Shown: piece after piece, positions 44,927 through 52,709 of the stretch | Numbering within the stretch: the first letter of the stretch is position 1 | How the letters are laid out: the number at the start of each line of letters is the position of its first letter | Assembly: GCA_963675185.2 (NCBI GenBank) | Contig: CAXXOH010000003.1 | Coordinates: 1,240,001 to 1,304,000 of the forward strand | Origin: Ilyobacter_A sp963675185 | GTDB lineage: Bacteria; Fusobacteriota; Fusobacteriia; Fusobacteriales; Fusobacteriaceae | Length of the DNA stretch: 64,000 nucleotides | Reading direction: 5' to 3' | The notes under the pieces: generated by a model | Databases searched by the model: none | What the model saw: only the letters and a program-made list of their open reading frames with translations | Told to the model about the DNA's origin: nothing | Program-made: the position numbers and the translations under genes

Positions 44927-45433
44927 ATGGAGGGTAGGCTTTATATTCAGCATGAAAAATTAGGCACAGTAGAGATATGTGGAGACGAGAATGCCATAAC
45001 CTCGATATCGTTTGTAGAGTGTGTTGGCAAAGAAATCGAGACTCCTGTGACCTTTGAATGTAAAAAACAACTTTTAGAATATTTTTTGGGATATAGAAAA
45101 AAGTTTAACTTTGAAAAACTCAAGTTTAAACTAAAAGGAACAGAGTTTCAAAAAATGGTGTGGGGATCACTTTTGAAAATCCCTTATGGAGAAACTATAA
45201 GCTACAGTGAGCAGGCGAAGCTTCTAGGTAGGCCAAACTCCTATAGAGCTGTTGCGACTGCTAACTCGAAAAACCCAATAGGTATAATATTTCCATGTCA
45301 CAGGGTCATAGGTGGAGACGGAAATCTTAAAGGCTATTCGGGCGGCTTGAGAAAAAAAGATTACCTTATAAAGTTTGAAAAAAATATACAGGACAAAAGG
45401 AATGATAAGCTAGAGTATTTGAAATGCTATTAA
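44927..45433 (+). CDS. ogt: Methylated-DNA-protein-cysteine methyltransferase
   Basis: A 168-residue suicide enzyme that transfers alkyl groups from O6-alkylguanine in DNA to its own cysteine. The active site IIFPCHRVIGGDGNLKGYSGG is perfect and is preceded by the DNA-binding helix KIPYGETISYSEQAKLLGRP and the arginine-finger segment YRAVATANSKNP. Length fits Ogt-type proteins with a short N-terminal domain. It lies between dnaK and dnaJ, apparently with the GNAT gene. Confidence 0.94.
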   Translation: MEGRLYIQHEKLGTVEICGDENAITSISFVECVGKEIETPVTFECKKQLLEYFLGYRKKFNFEKLKFKLKGTEFQKMVWGSLLKIPYGETISYSEQAKLLGRPNSYRAVATANSKNPIGIIFPCHRVIGGDGNLKGYSGGLRKKDYLIKFEKNIQDKRNDKLEYLKCY

Positions 45434-45438
45434 TTCAC

Positions 45439-45467
45439 TTAAAATAGATTTGAAAATATGGTATAAT
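45439..45467 (+). promoter_or_regulatory. Extended -10 promoter for dnaJ
   Basis: TATAAT at 45462-45467 preceded by TGG (extended -10) and a weak -35 (TTAAAA at 45439-45444, 17-bp spacer). It is about 33 bp before the dnaJ start. No CIRCE is visible here. Confidence 0.6.
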
Positions 45468-45499
45468 TCCTTGGAACTTCATGGAGGAAGGAGAAAACG

Positions 45500-46660
45500 A
45501 TGTCTAAAAGAGATTATTATGAGGTTTTAGGGGTTTCTAAGGATGCCACTGAAGCTGAGATAAAGAAAGCATATAGAAAACTGGCGATGAAATACCATCC
45601 AGATAAATTTAGCCAGGCGAGTGAAGAGGAAAAGAGTGAGTCAGAGAAAAAGTTTAAAGAGCTAAATGACGCTTACCAAATCCTTTCCGATAAGCAAAAG
45701 AGGAGCCAATATGACAGATTTGGGCATGCAGCGTTCGAGCAGGGCGGTACAGGTGGTGCCGGAGGCTTTGGAGGCTTTGGAGGAGGATTTGAAGACCTCG
45801 GAGATATATTCAGCTCATTTTTTGGAGGCGGAACCGGAGGTTTTGGAGGCTTTGGCGAGACCAGGACTAGGGTACAGCCAGGGGCCGACCTTAGATACAA
45901 TATGGAGATAAGCCTAGAGGAAGCTGCCACCGGCGTAGAAAAGGAAATCAAATACTACAGGACTGGAAAATGTCATACATGCAACGGGACAGGAGCTAAA
46001 CCAGGGGCTCAAATGAAAACCTGTTCTAAGTGTAACGGACAGGGGAGGGTAAAAAGTGTACAGAGGACTATGTTTGGAAATTTTGAAACAGTTACTGAGT
46101 GTGACGCCTGCCAAGGTAAAGGAAAGGTACCTGAAGAAAAGTGTACAGATTGTGGCGGAAGCGGAGTTGCAAAAGAGAGAATTGTAAAAAAAGTTAAGAT
46201 ACCAGCCGGTGTAGATGAAGGTCAAAGGGTTAGAATGAGCGGGTACGGAGAGGCGAGCCCGACAGGTGGCCCTGACGGGGATCTATACATATATATTAAG
46301 GTAAAACCTCATTCGGTATTTGAAAGAATGGATAACGATATAATATGTGAGGTGCCTATAAGCTACTCTACCGCAACAATTGGAGGAGAGATAGAGATAC
46401 CTACGCTAGACGGAAAACTAAAAATGAAAGTTCCTTCTGGAACTCAAAATGGGAAAATCTTTAGGCTAAGGGACAAAGGAATACCAAATCCTAGGGGATA
46501 TGGAAAAGGGGACCAGCTGGTTAAAATAGTTGTAGAGATACCTACAAATTTAACAGAAGAGCAAAAAGAACTTCTTATGAACTTTGAGAACAGCCTAAAA
46601 GACAGTAACTATAAAATGAAAAAGACATTTTTAGACAAAATAAAAGATCTTTTCAAATGA
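45500..46660 (+). CDS. dnaJ: Chaperone protein DnaJ (Hsp40)
   Basis: A 386-residue type I Hsp40 that delivers substrates to DnaK and stimulates its ATPase. The J domain (1-70) has the HPD motif in KYHPDKF. A Gly/Phe-rich linker runs from about 78 to 125. Four zinc-binding repeats follow: CHTCNGTG, CSKCNGQG, CDACQGKG and CTDCGGSG. The C-terminal substrate-binding domains are complete. A GGAGGAAGGAG region precedes the ATG. It is separated from dnaK by two unrelated genes and has its own promoter. Confidence 0.97.
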   Translation: MSKRDYYEVLGVSKDATEAEIKKAYRKLAMKYHPDKFSQASEEEKSESEKKFKELNDAYQILSDKQKRSQYDRFGHAAFEQGGTGGAGGFGGFGGGFEDLGDIFSSFFGGGTGGFGGFGETRTRVQPGADLRYNMEISLEEAATGVEKEIKYYRTGKCHTCNGTGAKPGAQMKTCSKCNGQGRVKSVQRTMFGNFETVTECDACQGKGKVPEEKCTDCGGSGVAKERIVKKVKIPAGVDEGQRVRMSGYGEASPTGGPDGDLYIYIKVKPHSVFERMDNDIICEVPISYSTATIGGEIEIPTLDGKLKMKVPSGTQNGKIFRLRDKGIPNPRGYGKGDQLVKIVVEIPTNLTEEQKELLMNFENSLKDSNYKMKKTFLDKIKDLFK

Positions 46661-46700
46661 AAAAGACTGAGCAAGCTCTTTAAAATTTAAGGAGAAGTAT

Positions 46701-46729
46701 TTGAAAAATAGATCTTCATATGGTATACT
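46701..46729 (+). promoter_or_regulatory. Promoter of yajC
   Basis: TTGAAA at 46701-46706, a 17-bp spacer ending in TGG, and TATACT at 46724-46729. Confidence 0.78.
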
Positions 46730-46773
46730 TTATTTGACAGTAGCATTTACCTAGTATAAATGAGGAGGAAAAA

Positions 46774-47082
46774 ATGTTAAACGAGTTTGTATTACAAGCA
46801 GCTGAAGGAGCTCCAAAAGCTGGAGGCTTTAGCCAAATATTTGCGATGGTTGCAATATGGGGAGCAATTATATACTTCCTTATGATAAGACCTAATAAGA
46901 AAAAGGAACAGAAACATAGAGAAATGATAGAGGCTTTAGAGCCTGGGGTAACAGTGATAACCAGTGGCGGAATAAAAGGTGAGATTGTCGCTAAAGAAGA
47001 TCAATTCGTTGTTATAAGAGTTGATAAAGGCGTAAGGCTTACAGTTAAAAAAGCTTCTATTACTTCTATTTACACAAATTAA
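46774..47082 (+). CDS. yajC: Sec translocase accessory protein YajC
   Basis: A 102-residue single-pass membrane protein of the SecDF-YajC complex. One hydrophobic helix (about 24-42) is followed by the hallmark LMIRPNKKKEQKHREMIEALEPGVTVITSGG and a small cytoplasmic domain. GAGGAGG precedes the ATG. secD and secF do not follow; a strong terminator ends the transcript, so it is monocistronic here. Confidence 0.95.
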   Translation: MLNEFVLQAAEGAPKAGGFSQIFAMVAIWGAIIYFLMIRPNKKKEQKHREMIEALEPGVTVITSGGIKGEIVAKEDQFVVIRVDKGVRLTVKKASITSIYTN

Positions 47083-47095
47083 TAATTTTAAACCG

Positions 47096-47130
47096 AAAAC
47101 GACAATATAATGTTATATTGTCGTTTTTTA
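47096..47130 (+). terminator. Intrinsic terminator after yajC
   Basis: A 15-bp perfect stem (AAAACGACAATATAA at 47096-47110 and its complement at 47113-47127) with a minimal loop and flanking A- and T-runs, so it may act in both directions. Confidence 0.9.
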
Positions 47131-47145
47131 AATGGGGAGATAACT

Positions 47146-48186
47146 ATGAACAAGATATTTTTAGTATTTTTTATTGTGTCCAACCTTATGTTTGCTAACA
47201 TGATAGAATTGGATAATATAAGATTGAACGGGAATCCGCCTCAGCTAGTTGTGGACGTAAATGGCAATAAGAAGCCTGCATATGAGATAAACTATGACGA
47301 AAACAACAGGCTTTTATTTATAGAATTTTTCGACACAAAAGCTTCCAATGGATTTACGGACAAGTTTGTAAACGGGAGCTATATAGATAAGATAAAAGTG
47401 GTGAAGTATGCCGCATCTACAGGGGTTTTTGTATTTTTTAAGAAAAATGTTAACTACAAGGGTAGTTTTTGGAGCAACCCCATAAGATACGTGTTAGATT
47501 TTTCTAGAAAAATAGATAAAAAGGAGTATACAGTTGTAATAGATCCGGGGCACGGTGGAAAGGACCCAGGGGCAATAGGGTTTGGTAGATACAAAGAGAA
47601 GGACATAGTGCTTTCGGTGGCTAAAAAACTGGAAAAAGAGCTGAAATCAGATTTCAACGTGGTGATGACCAGGGACGACGATCAGTTTATACCGCTTTCG
47701 GAAAGAGCTAGAATAGGAAACAGGCAGCAAGCCGATATTTTCGTAAGCCTGCATGCCAACGCCAATGCCAGCAACAATGCCAAAGGATTTGAAATATTCT
47801 ACTATTCACAAACTTCTTCCGGCTATGCAAAAAAAGTAGCTGAGTTTGAAAACAGTGTTGGAGAGAGATTTGGAGAGAGATTTGGAGAGAATACAAGTGA
47901 TATAGCCAGGATAGCCACCGATATATCCTACAGAAAAAATAAAGAAGAGGCTATAAAATTTTCCAAGCAGTTAATGAACAAATACTGCAGTGATGTGGGC
48001 TTGGAGCAAAGGGGAGACCACGGTGCCAACTTTGCAGTACTTCGTGGATTTAACGGCCCAGGAGTATTGGTGGAGCTGGGGTTCATAACCAACGACGGGG
48101 ACGTCTCTAAAATGAAACAGTCAAAGTATCAGGAAAAAATGGCGGAAAGCATAGCGAATAGTATAATAAATTATTTTTATCAGTAA
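47146..48186 (+). CDS. N-acetylmuramoyl-L-alanine amidase
   Basis: A 346-residue exported zinc amidase cleaving the bond between MurNAc and L-Ala in peptidoglycan. ATG 47146 follows GGGGA and gives a signal peptide (MNKIFLVFFIVSNLMFA). An AMIN-like domain (about 20-130) precedes the Amidase_3 catalytic domain with VVIDPGHGGKDPGAIG, SLHANANAS and VLVELGFITN. A 12-bp tandem repeat (47860-47883) adds GERFGERF in a loop. It probably acts in daughter-cell separation. The next gene follows 11 bp later. Confidence 0.93.
   Translation: MNKIFLVFFIVSNLMFANMIELDNIRLNGNPPQLVVDVNGNKKPAYEINYDENNRLLFIEFFDTKASNGFTDKFVNGSYIDKIKVVKYAASTGVFVFFKKNVNYKGSFWSNPIRYVLDFSRKIDKKEYTVVIDPGHGGKDPGAIGFGRYKEKDIVLSVAKKLEKELKSDFNVVMTRDDDQFIPLSERARIGNRQQADIFVSLHANANASNNAKGFEIFYYSQTSSGYAKKVAEFENSVGERFGERFGENTSDIARIATDISYRKNKEEAIKFSKQLMNKYCSDVGLEQRGDHGANFAVLRGFNGPGVLVELGFITNDGDVSKMKQSKYQEKMAESIANSIINYFYQ
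47860..47883 (+). repeat. 12-bp tandem repeat within the amidase gene
   Basis: GGAGAGAGATTT occurs twice in tandem, followed by a partial third copy (GGAGAGA), coding for GERFGERFGE in the catalytic domain. Confidence 0.9.
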
Positions 48187-48197
48187 GGAGGGGCAAT

Positions 48198-48728
48198 TTG
48201 AAAGTTAAATATATTTTACTTGGGATAAGTGTGGTACTTTGCCTGAGCACCTTTTATTTTTATAAAAAGTATGTTTTGGATTACGGCGAAAACTCTGTTA
48301 CGGTTGTTTTTGAAAGAGAGACAGAAGTAAAGCAGACTGAAAAGGAACTGGTGGATATATTCATACCAAATGAAAATATGACCGGGCTAGATAGTCTAGA
48401 GGTGGAGATACCAAGGGTAGACAGCGTAAACGAAAAAGCAGCACAGATATTTGAAAAATTAAGAGAAAATGTTAAGTTTATAGACGAGGACCTCAGCCTT
48501 ATGAGTGTCTACTACACAGGGGGAGATCTCTACCTTAATTTTAACGGCAGGTTCAAAAGTTTGGTAGAAGACAGTGACATAGAGCTACTGCTGATATATT
48601 CTCTGGTGAACTCTATGACTGAGATACCGAGAGTGGATATGGTGAAGTTCTTAGTGGAGGATAAGGAGCTTGACTCGGGGAATAAATTTTTAATGAACCA
48701 GTTTTTTAAAAGAGATTTAAACATATAA
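48198..48728 (+). CDS. GerMN-like domain membrane-anchored protein
   Basis: A 176-residue protein starting at TTG 48198 with an AAGGAGGGG site. An N-terminal hydrophobic helix (about 5-22) anchors it outside the membrane. The remainder (EKAAQIFEKLR...LSLMSVYYTGGDLYLNFNGRF...LLLIYSLVNSMTEIPRVDMVKFLVED) resembles the GerMN domain found in spore germination protein GerM and in envelope proteins of non-sporulating bacteria. It is coupled to the amidase gene, consistent with a cell-wall role. Confidence 0.75.
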   Translation: MKVKYILLGISVVLCLSTFYFYKKYVLDYGENSVTVVFERETEVKQTEKELVDIFIPNENMTGLDSLEVEIPRVDSVNEKAAQIFEKLRENVKFIDEDLSLMSVYYTGGDLYLNFNGRFKSLVEDSDIELLLIYSLVNSMTEIPRVDMVKFLVEDKELDSGNKFLMNQFFKRDLNI

Positions 48729-48750
48729 GGTGCATATAGCACCTTTTGTT
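48727..48750 (+). terminator. Intrinsic terminator
   Basis: AAGGTGC/GCACCTT stem around ATATA, followed by TTGTTT. It ends the amidase/GerMN unit. Confidence 0.75.
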
Positions 48751-48792
48751 TATAAGTCGACAATTTTGTGCTTAAAAAAACCTCAAAACTAC

Positions 48793-48821
48793 TTGACAAA
48801 ATATTTGGATAGAGTTATAAT
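48793..48821 (+). promoter_or_regulatory. Perfect consensus promoter of iolD
   Basis: TTGACA at 48793-48798 and TATAAT at 48816-48821 with a 17-bp spacer. Confidence 0.9.
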
Positions 48822-48842
48822 TATATTACAAAAAAGAGAACG

Positions 48843-48863
48843 TAGTTTTATAATGTAAAACTA
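48843..48863 (+). promoter_or_regulatory. Palindromic operator upstream of iolD
   Basis: TAGTTTTA-TAATG-TAAAACTA, a perfect 8-bp inverted repeat with a 5-bp centre, just downstream of the predicted start of transcription. An 18-bp part matches the iolB site at 29554-29571 at 16 positions. Confidence 0.75.
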
Positions 48864-48883
48864 TTAGTTATGAGGAGGTTATA

Positions 48884-50824
48884 ATGGCAACAATAAGAAT
48901 GACAATGGCACAAGCATTGGTTAAATTTTTAGATAACCAATACGTGGAATTTGATGGAAAACAAGAGAAATTTATAGAAGGTATCTTCACAATTTTCGGA
49001 CATGGGAACGTAGTGGGACTTGGACAAGCTCTTGAAGAAGGAGAACACAGCATAACAGTACACCAAGGAAGAAATGAACAAGGTATGGCTCATGTTGCAA
49101 TGGGGTATGCAAAACAAAAAATGAGAAAAAGAATATACGCATGTACATCATCGGTAGGTCCAGGAGCAGCAAACATGGTAACTGCAGCAGCAACTGCAAG
49201 TGCTAACAGAATACCTGTACTTTTCTTACCTGGAGATACATTTGCAACAAGACAACCAGACCCAGTTCTACAACAATTAGAGCAATACCATGATTTAACA
49301 GTAACTACAAATGATGCATTTAAATCAGTAAGCAAATACTGGGACAGAGTATCTAGACCAGAGCAATTAATGACTGCGATGATAAATGCAATGAGAGTAC
49401 TAACTGACCCTGCTGACACTGGAGCGGTTACAATAGCTCTTCCTCAAGACGTGCAAGGAGAAGCTTACGACTATCCTGACTACTTCTTCCAAAAAAGAGT
49501 ACACAGAATAGAGAGAAGACCTGCAACTACTGAAATGATAAAAGACGCAGTTGAAATAATCTCTAAAAAGAAAACACCTATGCTTATATGTGGTGGAGGA
49601 GTAAAATACTCAGAAGCTGCGGAAGCCTTCAAAGCATTCGCAGAAAAATTCAATATCCCATTTGCTGAAACTCAAGCAGGTAAAAGTGCTATAGTATGGG
49701 ATCACGAGCTAAACCTTGGTGGAGTAGGAGAAACTGGAAGTTTAGCAGCAAACAAAATCGCTAAAAAAGCAGACCTTATTATAGGGGTAGGAACTAGATA
49801 CACTGACTTCACAACATCATCTAAATGGATGTACCAACACCCAGATGTGGATTTCTTAAACATAAACGTAGCATCATTTGACGCTTACAAATTAGACGCT
49901 GTAAAAGTTGTAGCTGACGCGAAAGTTGCGCTAGAAGCTATAGCTGCAGAACTTGAAAAAATCGGATACAAATCAGAATTCACAACAGAGATAGCAGAAG
50001 CTAGAGAAGAATATATAAAAGAAATAGACAGAGTATACGCTGTAGAGTATACTGGTGAAGGGTTCGTACCTGAAATAGCTGACAGCATCGACCGTGAAGC
50101 TGTATTCAATGAATTCCAAGAAATCACAGGCTCATGCCTTACTCAATCAAAAGTACTTGGAACTCTAAACGAAATGCTTAACTACGATGATATAATCGTA
50201 GGAGCAGCAGGAAGCTTACCAGGAGACCTTCAAAGAGCATGGAGACCAAAAGGAGTAAACACTTACCATATGGAATATGGATACTCTTGTATGGGATACG
50301 AAGTAAGTGCTACTCTAGGGGTTAAATTAGCTGAGCCTGAAAAAGAAGTATACACATTAGTAGGAGACGGATCATACATGATGCTTCACTCAGAACTTCC
50401 TACTTCAATCCAAGAGAAAAAGAAAATAAACGTAATCCTATTAGACAACATGACATTCGGATGCATAAACAACCTTCAAATGGAGCACGGAATGGGCAGC
50501 TACGGAACTGAGTTCAGATTCAGAAACGAAGAAACTGGTCAACTAGACGGTGGATTCGTACCTGTAGACTTCGCAATGAACGCGGCTTCTTACGGATGTA
50601 AAACTTACACTGTTAAAACTATAGAAGAGCTTAAAGCAGCTCTAATCGACTCTAAAAAACAAACAGTTTCTACACTAATAGACATCAAAGTACTACCTAA
50701 AACAATGATACATAAGTACGAAGCATTTTGGAGGGTAGGAAACGCAGAAGTAGCTAAGAGCGAAAAAGTATTAAAAGAAACAGCTAGAATAAAAGAAGCA
50801 CTTAAAATAGCTAGACAGTACTAA
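48884..50824 (+). CDS. iolD: 3D-(3,5/4)-trihydroxycyclohexane-1,2-dione hydrolase
   Basis: A 646-residue thiamine-diphosphate enzyme of myo-inositol breakdown; it opens the ring of the IolE product to give 5-deoxy-glucuronate, the IolB substrate. N-terminal FGHGNVVGLGQALEEG and VHQGRNEQGMAHVAMGYAKQ contain the TPP-activating Glu region, and the C-terminal GDGSYMMLHSELPTS...NMTFGCINN is the cofactor-binding motif. Codon use is strongly biased like iolE. It stands alone between its own promoter/operator and terminator, 18 kb from iolB/iolE. Confidence 0.96.
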   Translation: MATIRMTMAQALVKFLDNQYVEFDGKQEKFIEGIFTIFGHGNVVGLGQALEEGEHSITVHQGRNEQGMAHVAMGYAKQKMRKRIYACTSSVGPGAANMVTAAATASANRIPVLFLPGDTFATRQPDPVLQQLEQYHDLTVTTNDAFKSVSKYWDRVSRPEQLMTAMINAMRVLTDPADTGAVTIALPQDVQGEAYDYPDYFFQKRVHRIERRPATTEMIKDAVEIISKKKTPMLICGGGVKYSEAAEAFKAFAEKFNIPFAETQAGKSAIVWDHELNLGGVGETGSLAANKIAKKADLIIGVGTRYTDFTTSSKWMYQHPDVDFLNINVASFDAYKLDAVKVVADAKVALEAIAAELEKIGYKSEFTTEIAEAREEYIKEIDRVYAVEYTGEGFVPEIADSIDREAVFNEFQEITGSCLTQSKVLGTLNEMLNYDDIIVGAAGSLPGDLQRAWRPKGVNTYHMEYGYSCMGYEVSATLGVKLAEPEKEVYTLVGDGSYMMLHSELPTSIQEKKKINVILLDNMTFGCINNLQMEHGMGSYGTEFRFRNEETGQLDGGFVPVDFAMNAASYGCKTYTVKTIEELKAALIDSKKQTVSTLIDIKVLPKTMIHKYEAFWRVGNAEVAKSEKVLKETARIKEALKIARQY

Positions 50825-50834
50825 TTATAATATG

Positions 50835-50862
50835 GGAACCGGGAAACCGGTTCCTTTTTATT
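50835..50862 (+). terminator. Intrinsic terminator after iolD
   Basis: GGAACCGG and CCGGTTCC pair around GAAA, followed by TTTTTATTTT. Confidence 0.93.
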
Positions 50863-50937
50863 TTGCCGTATGGCCGATATGTGGTAAAATTTACTATATC
50901 ATACAGAAAGATTAAAATACAGGGGGAGATAATTAGT

Positions 50938-51813
50938 ATGGATTACAGTATATCTAACGGAGTCATAGAAGCTATTATATCGGATAAAGGAGCGGAGCTG
51001 AAAAGCCTAAAACTTTGCGATAATTGCGAAGAGTTTATATGGGGAGCAGATGCAAGTTACTGGGGAAAAAGCTCGCCTGTACTTTTTCCATTCGTAGGAA
51101 TAATTAAAGAAAATGTGTACACATACAAAAATAAAAGCTATAAAATGGATTCCCGTCACGGATTTGCAAGGGACAGAAAATTCCAAGTGGCAGAAAAGTC
51201 TGAAGGAATGGTTAGCTTTAAACTTTCTTGGGATGAGGCTAGCATGAAAATTTATCCTTTTAAATTTGAGTTTTATATATTGTACAGTCTGGAGAGCAGC
51301 GAACTTAAAATCACATATTTAATAAAAAATATGGACGAAGAAGAGATGTACTTTTCACTTGGTGCACACCCAGCATTCTCAATTCCGGTGGACAAAGATA
51401 CGGAGTTAAACGACTACTACCTTGAGTTTGAAAGCATAGAGAACGCCGAAGCGTTTGTTTTAGAGAATAATTTGGTAGCTGAAAAAAAACAGCCTTTTTT
51501 AGAAGGAACAGATGTACTTTTTATGAAAGAAGACTTGTTTGAGAAAGATGCCGTAATATTTGAAGGATTAAAATCTAAGAGAGTATCACTTAAATGCAGG
51601 TCTAAATCCAGAAAAGTTACTGTTGACTATGGAGACTTTAGGTATATAGCCTTTTGGAATGTTCCCGGTGCACATTTCGTATGCATAGAACCATGGCTGG
51701 GGATAACAGATTTTTACAATTCGGACGGACGTCTAGAGAATAAAACCGGAATACAAAGATTAAAGGGGAACGAAAATTTTGAGGCAGTTTTGAAAATCGC
51801 AGTAGAAGCTTGA
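50938..51813 (+). CDS. Aldose 1-epimerase family protein (LacX-like)
   Basis: About 291 residues from ATG 50938 behind GGGGGAG; the frame is open upstream through the iolD terminator without a ribosome site. The galactose mutarotase fold is supported by PVLFPFVGII, DSRHGFARDRKF, and LGAHPAFSIPVD, with the catalytic His pair in RHGF and GAHPAF. LacX-like members interconvert sugar anomers; the natural sugar is unknown. Its position after iolD may be coincidental. A strong terminator follows. Confidence 0.85.
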   Translation: MDYSISNGVIEAIISDKGAELKSLKLCDNCEEFIWGADASYWGKSSPVLFPFVGIIKENVYTYKNKSYKMDSRHGFARDRKFQVAEKSEGMVSFKLSWDEASMKIYPFKFEFYILYSLESSELKITYLIKNMDEEEMYFSLGAHPAFSIPVDKDTELNDYYLEFESIENAEAFVLENNLVAEKKQPFLEGTDVLFMKEDLFEKDAVIFEGLKSKRVSLKCRSKSRKVTVDYGDFRYIAFWNVPGAHFVCIEPWLGITDFYNSDGRLENKTGIQRLKGNENFEAVLKIAVEA

Positions 51814-51827
51814 TAAACTTTAAGCTA

Positions 51828-51862
51828 AGGCGGCGCCAAAGGTTGGCGGCCGCTTTTTTTAT
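51828..51862 (+). terminator. Intrinsic terminator after the epimerase gene
   Basis: A GC-rich stem GCGGCGCCAA/TTGGCGGCCGC with one bulge and an AGG loop, followed by seven T. Confidence 0.88.
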
Positions 51863-52060
51863 GAGATTTTTTAAACGGTTGAAAGAGTTCATTAAGATCA
51901 GTGTCGATCCGTAACAAAAGATGAAAAAATATATAGATATAACGATAAATAAATTCAGTATATTATTGATAAAAATTTAAGGAATATCCGGCGGTTTGTT
52001 GTATATGAATCTATAGGGGCGGAATATTTGGAAGAAACACTGCTACCAGTTATACATAAC
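51863..52060. other. Intergenic region without recognised gene
   Basis: About 200 bp after the epimerase terminator. It holds only a 17-codon frame beginning at ATG 51861 without a ribosome site, and a 46-codon stretch open on + up to 52120 that lacks a start. I see no RNA gene or known element here. Confidence 0.5.
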
Positions 52061-52089
52061 TGTTATTTTAAGGTTTTTTATGGTACACT
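52061..52089 (+). promoter_or_regulatory. Candidate extended -10 promoter for yqeK-rnr
   Basis: TACACT at 52084-52089 preceded by TGG (extended -10), with a weak -35 (TGTTAT, 17-bp spacer). Confidence 0.5.
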
Positions 52090-52136
52090 AGTTATGAAAT
52101 ATGGAGGTAAAACATATTAAGAAAGGGAATGGGGTT

Positions 52137-52709
52137 ATGGAGGAGATCAGAAGAAAGCTCAAAATGATGTTGAGCCCTAAAAGATATAAACATACACTAG
52201 ATGTAGTTGAAATAGCCAAAGAGTTGGGAATAAGGTATTCTATAAATTTAAATAAAGTGGAGTTGGCAGCCCTTCTTCACGATTGCTCTAAGCAGTTTAC
52301 CCTTCAAAAGATGAAGGAGTTGGTAAAGCAGGAAGTTGCCTTGGAAAACTACAGCCATCTGGGTGAACTTGTGCATGGTTTTTCAGGGGCCATATACGCG
52401 AGGAATGTTTTCGGGATAGAAGATTCTGATGTCTTAAATGCAATAAGGTTTCATACCATAGGGAGAAGGGGGATGTCGGAGCTCGAAAAAATAACATACA
52501 TAGCTGATGCCATTGAACCTAATAGAAACTTTGCCGAGGTGGACAAGATAAGAAAACTGGCTTTTGTAGACTTAGATGAAGCCGTCCTAATGGAAGCTGA
52601 CAGAAAGATAGAGTACCTTATAAAAAGAGAGGTAGTTATACATCCTTATACTGTGGATATGCGTAACCATATACTGGAGAAGCTGAAAAAAAGGAGAGTA
52701 GGACAATGA
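52137..52709 (+). CDS. yqeK: YqeK-type HD-domain phosphohydrolase
   Basis: About 190 residues from ATG 52137 behind GGGG; an ATG at 52101 lies further upstream without a ribosome site. LSPKRYKHTLDVVEIAKELG and ELAALLHDCSKQ provide the metal-binding His and HD doublet, and HLGELVHGFSGA and ITYIADAIEPNR complete the YqeK pattern. Characterised YqeK proteins symmetrically hydrolyse diadenosine tetraphosphate. nadD and rsfS, its common neighbours, are not next to it here; it overlaps rnr by 4 bp. Confidence 0.9.
   Translation: MEEIRRKLKMMLSPKRYKHTLDVVEIAKELGIRYSINLNKVELAALLHDCSKQFTLQKMKELVKQEVALENYSHLGELVHGFSGAIYARNVFGIEDSDVLNAIRFHTIGRRGMSELEKITYIADAIEPNRNFAEVDKIRKLAFVDLDEAVLMEADRKIEYLIKREVVIHPYTVDMRNHILEKLKKRRVGQ

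Noticed and set aside
45673..45951. Proline-rich minus-strand frame opposite the Gly/Phe region of dnaJ
   Set aside because: It is the antisense shadow of a glycine-rich repeat, without its own signals.
51861..51914. 17-codon frame (MRFFKRLKEFIKISVDP) after the epimerase terminator
   Set aside because: It begins in the T-tract of a terminator with no ribosome site or promoter.
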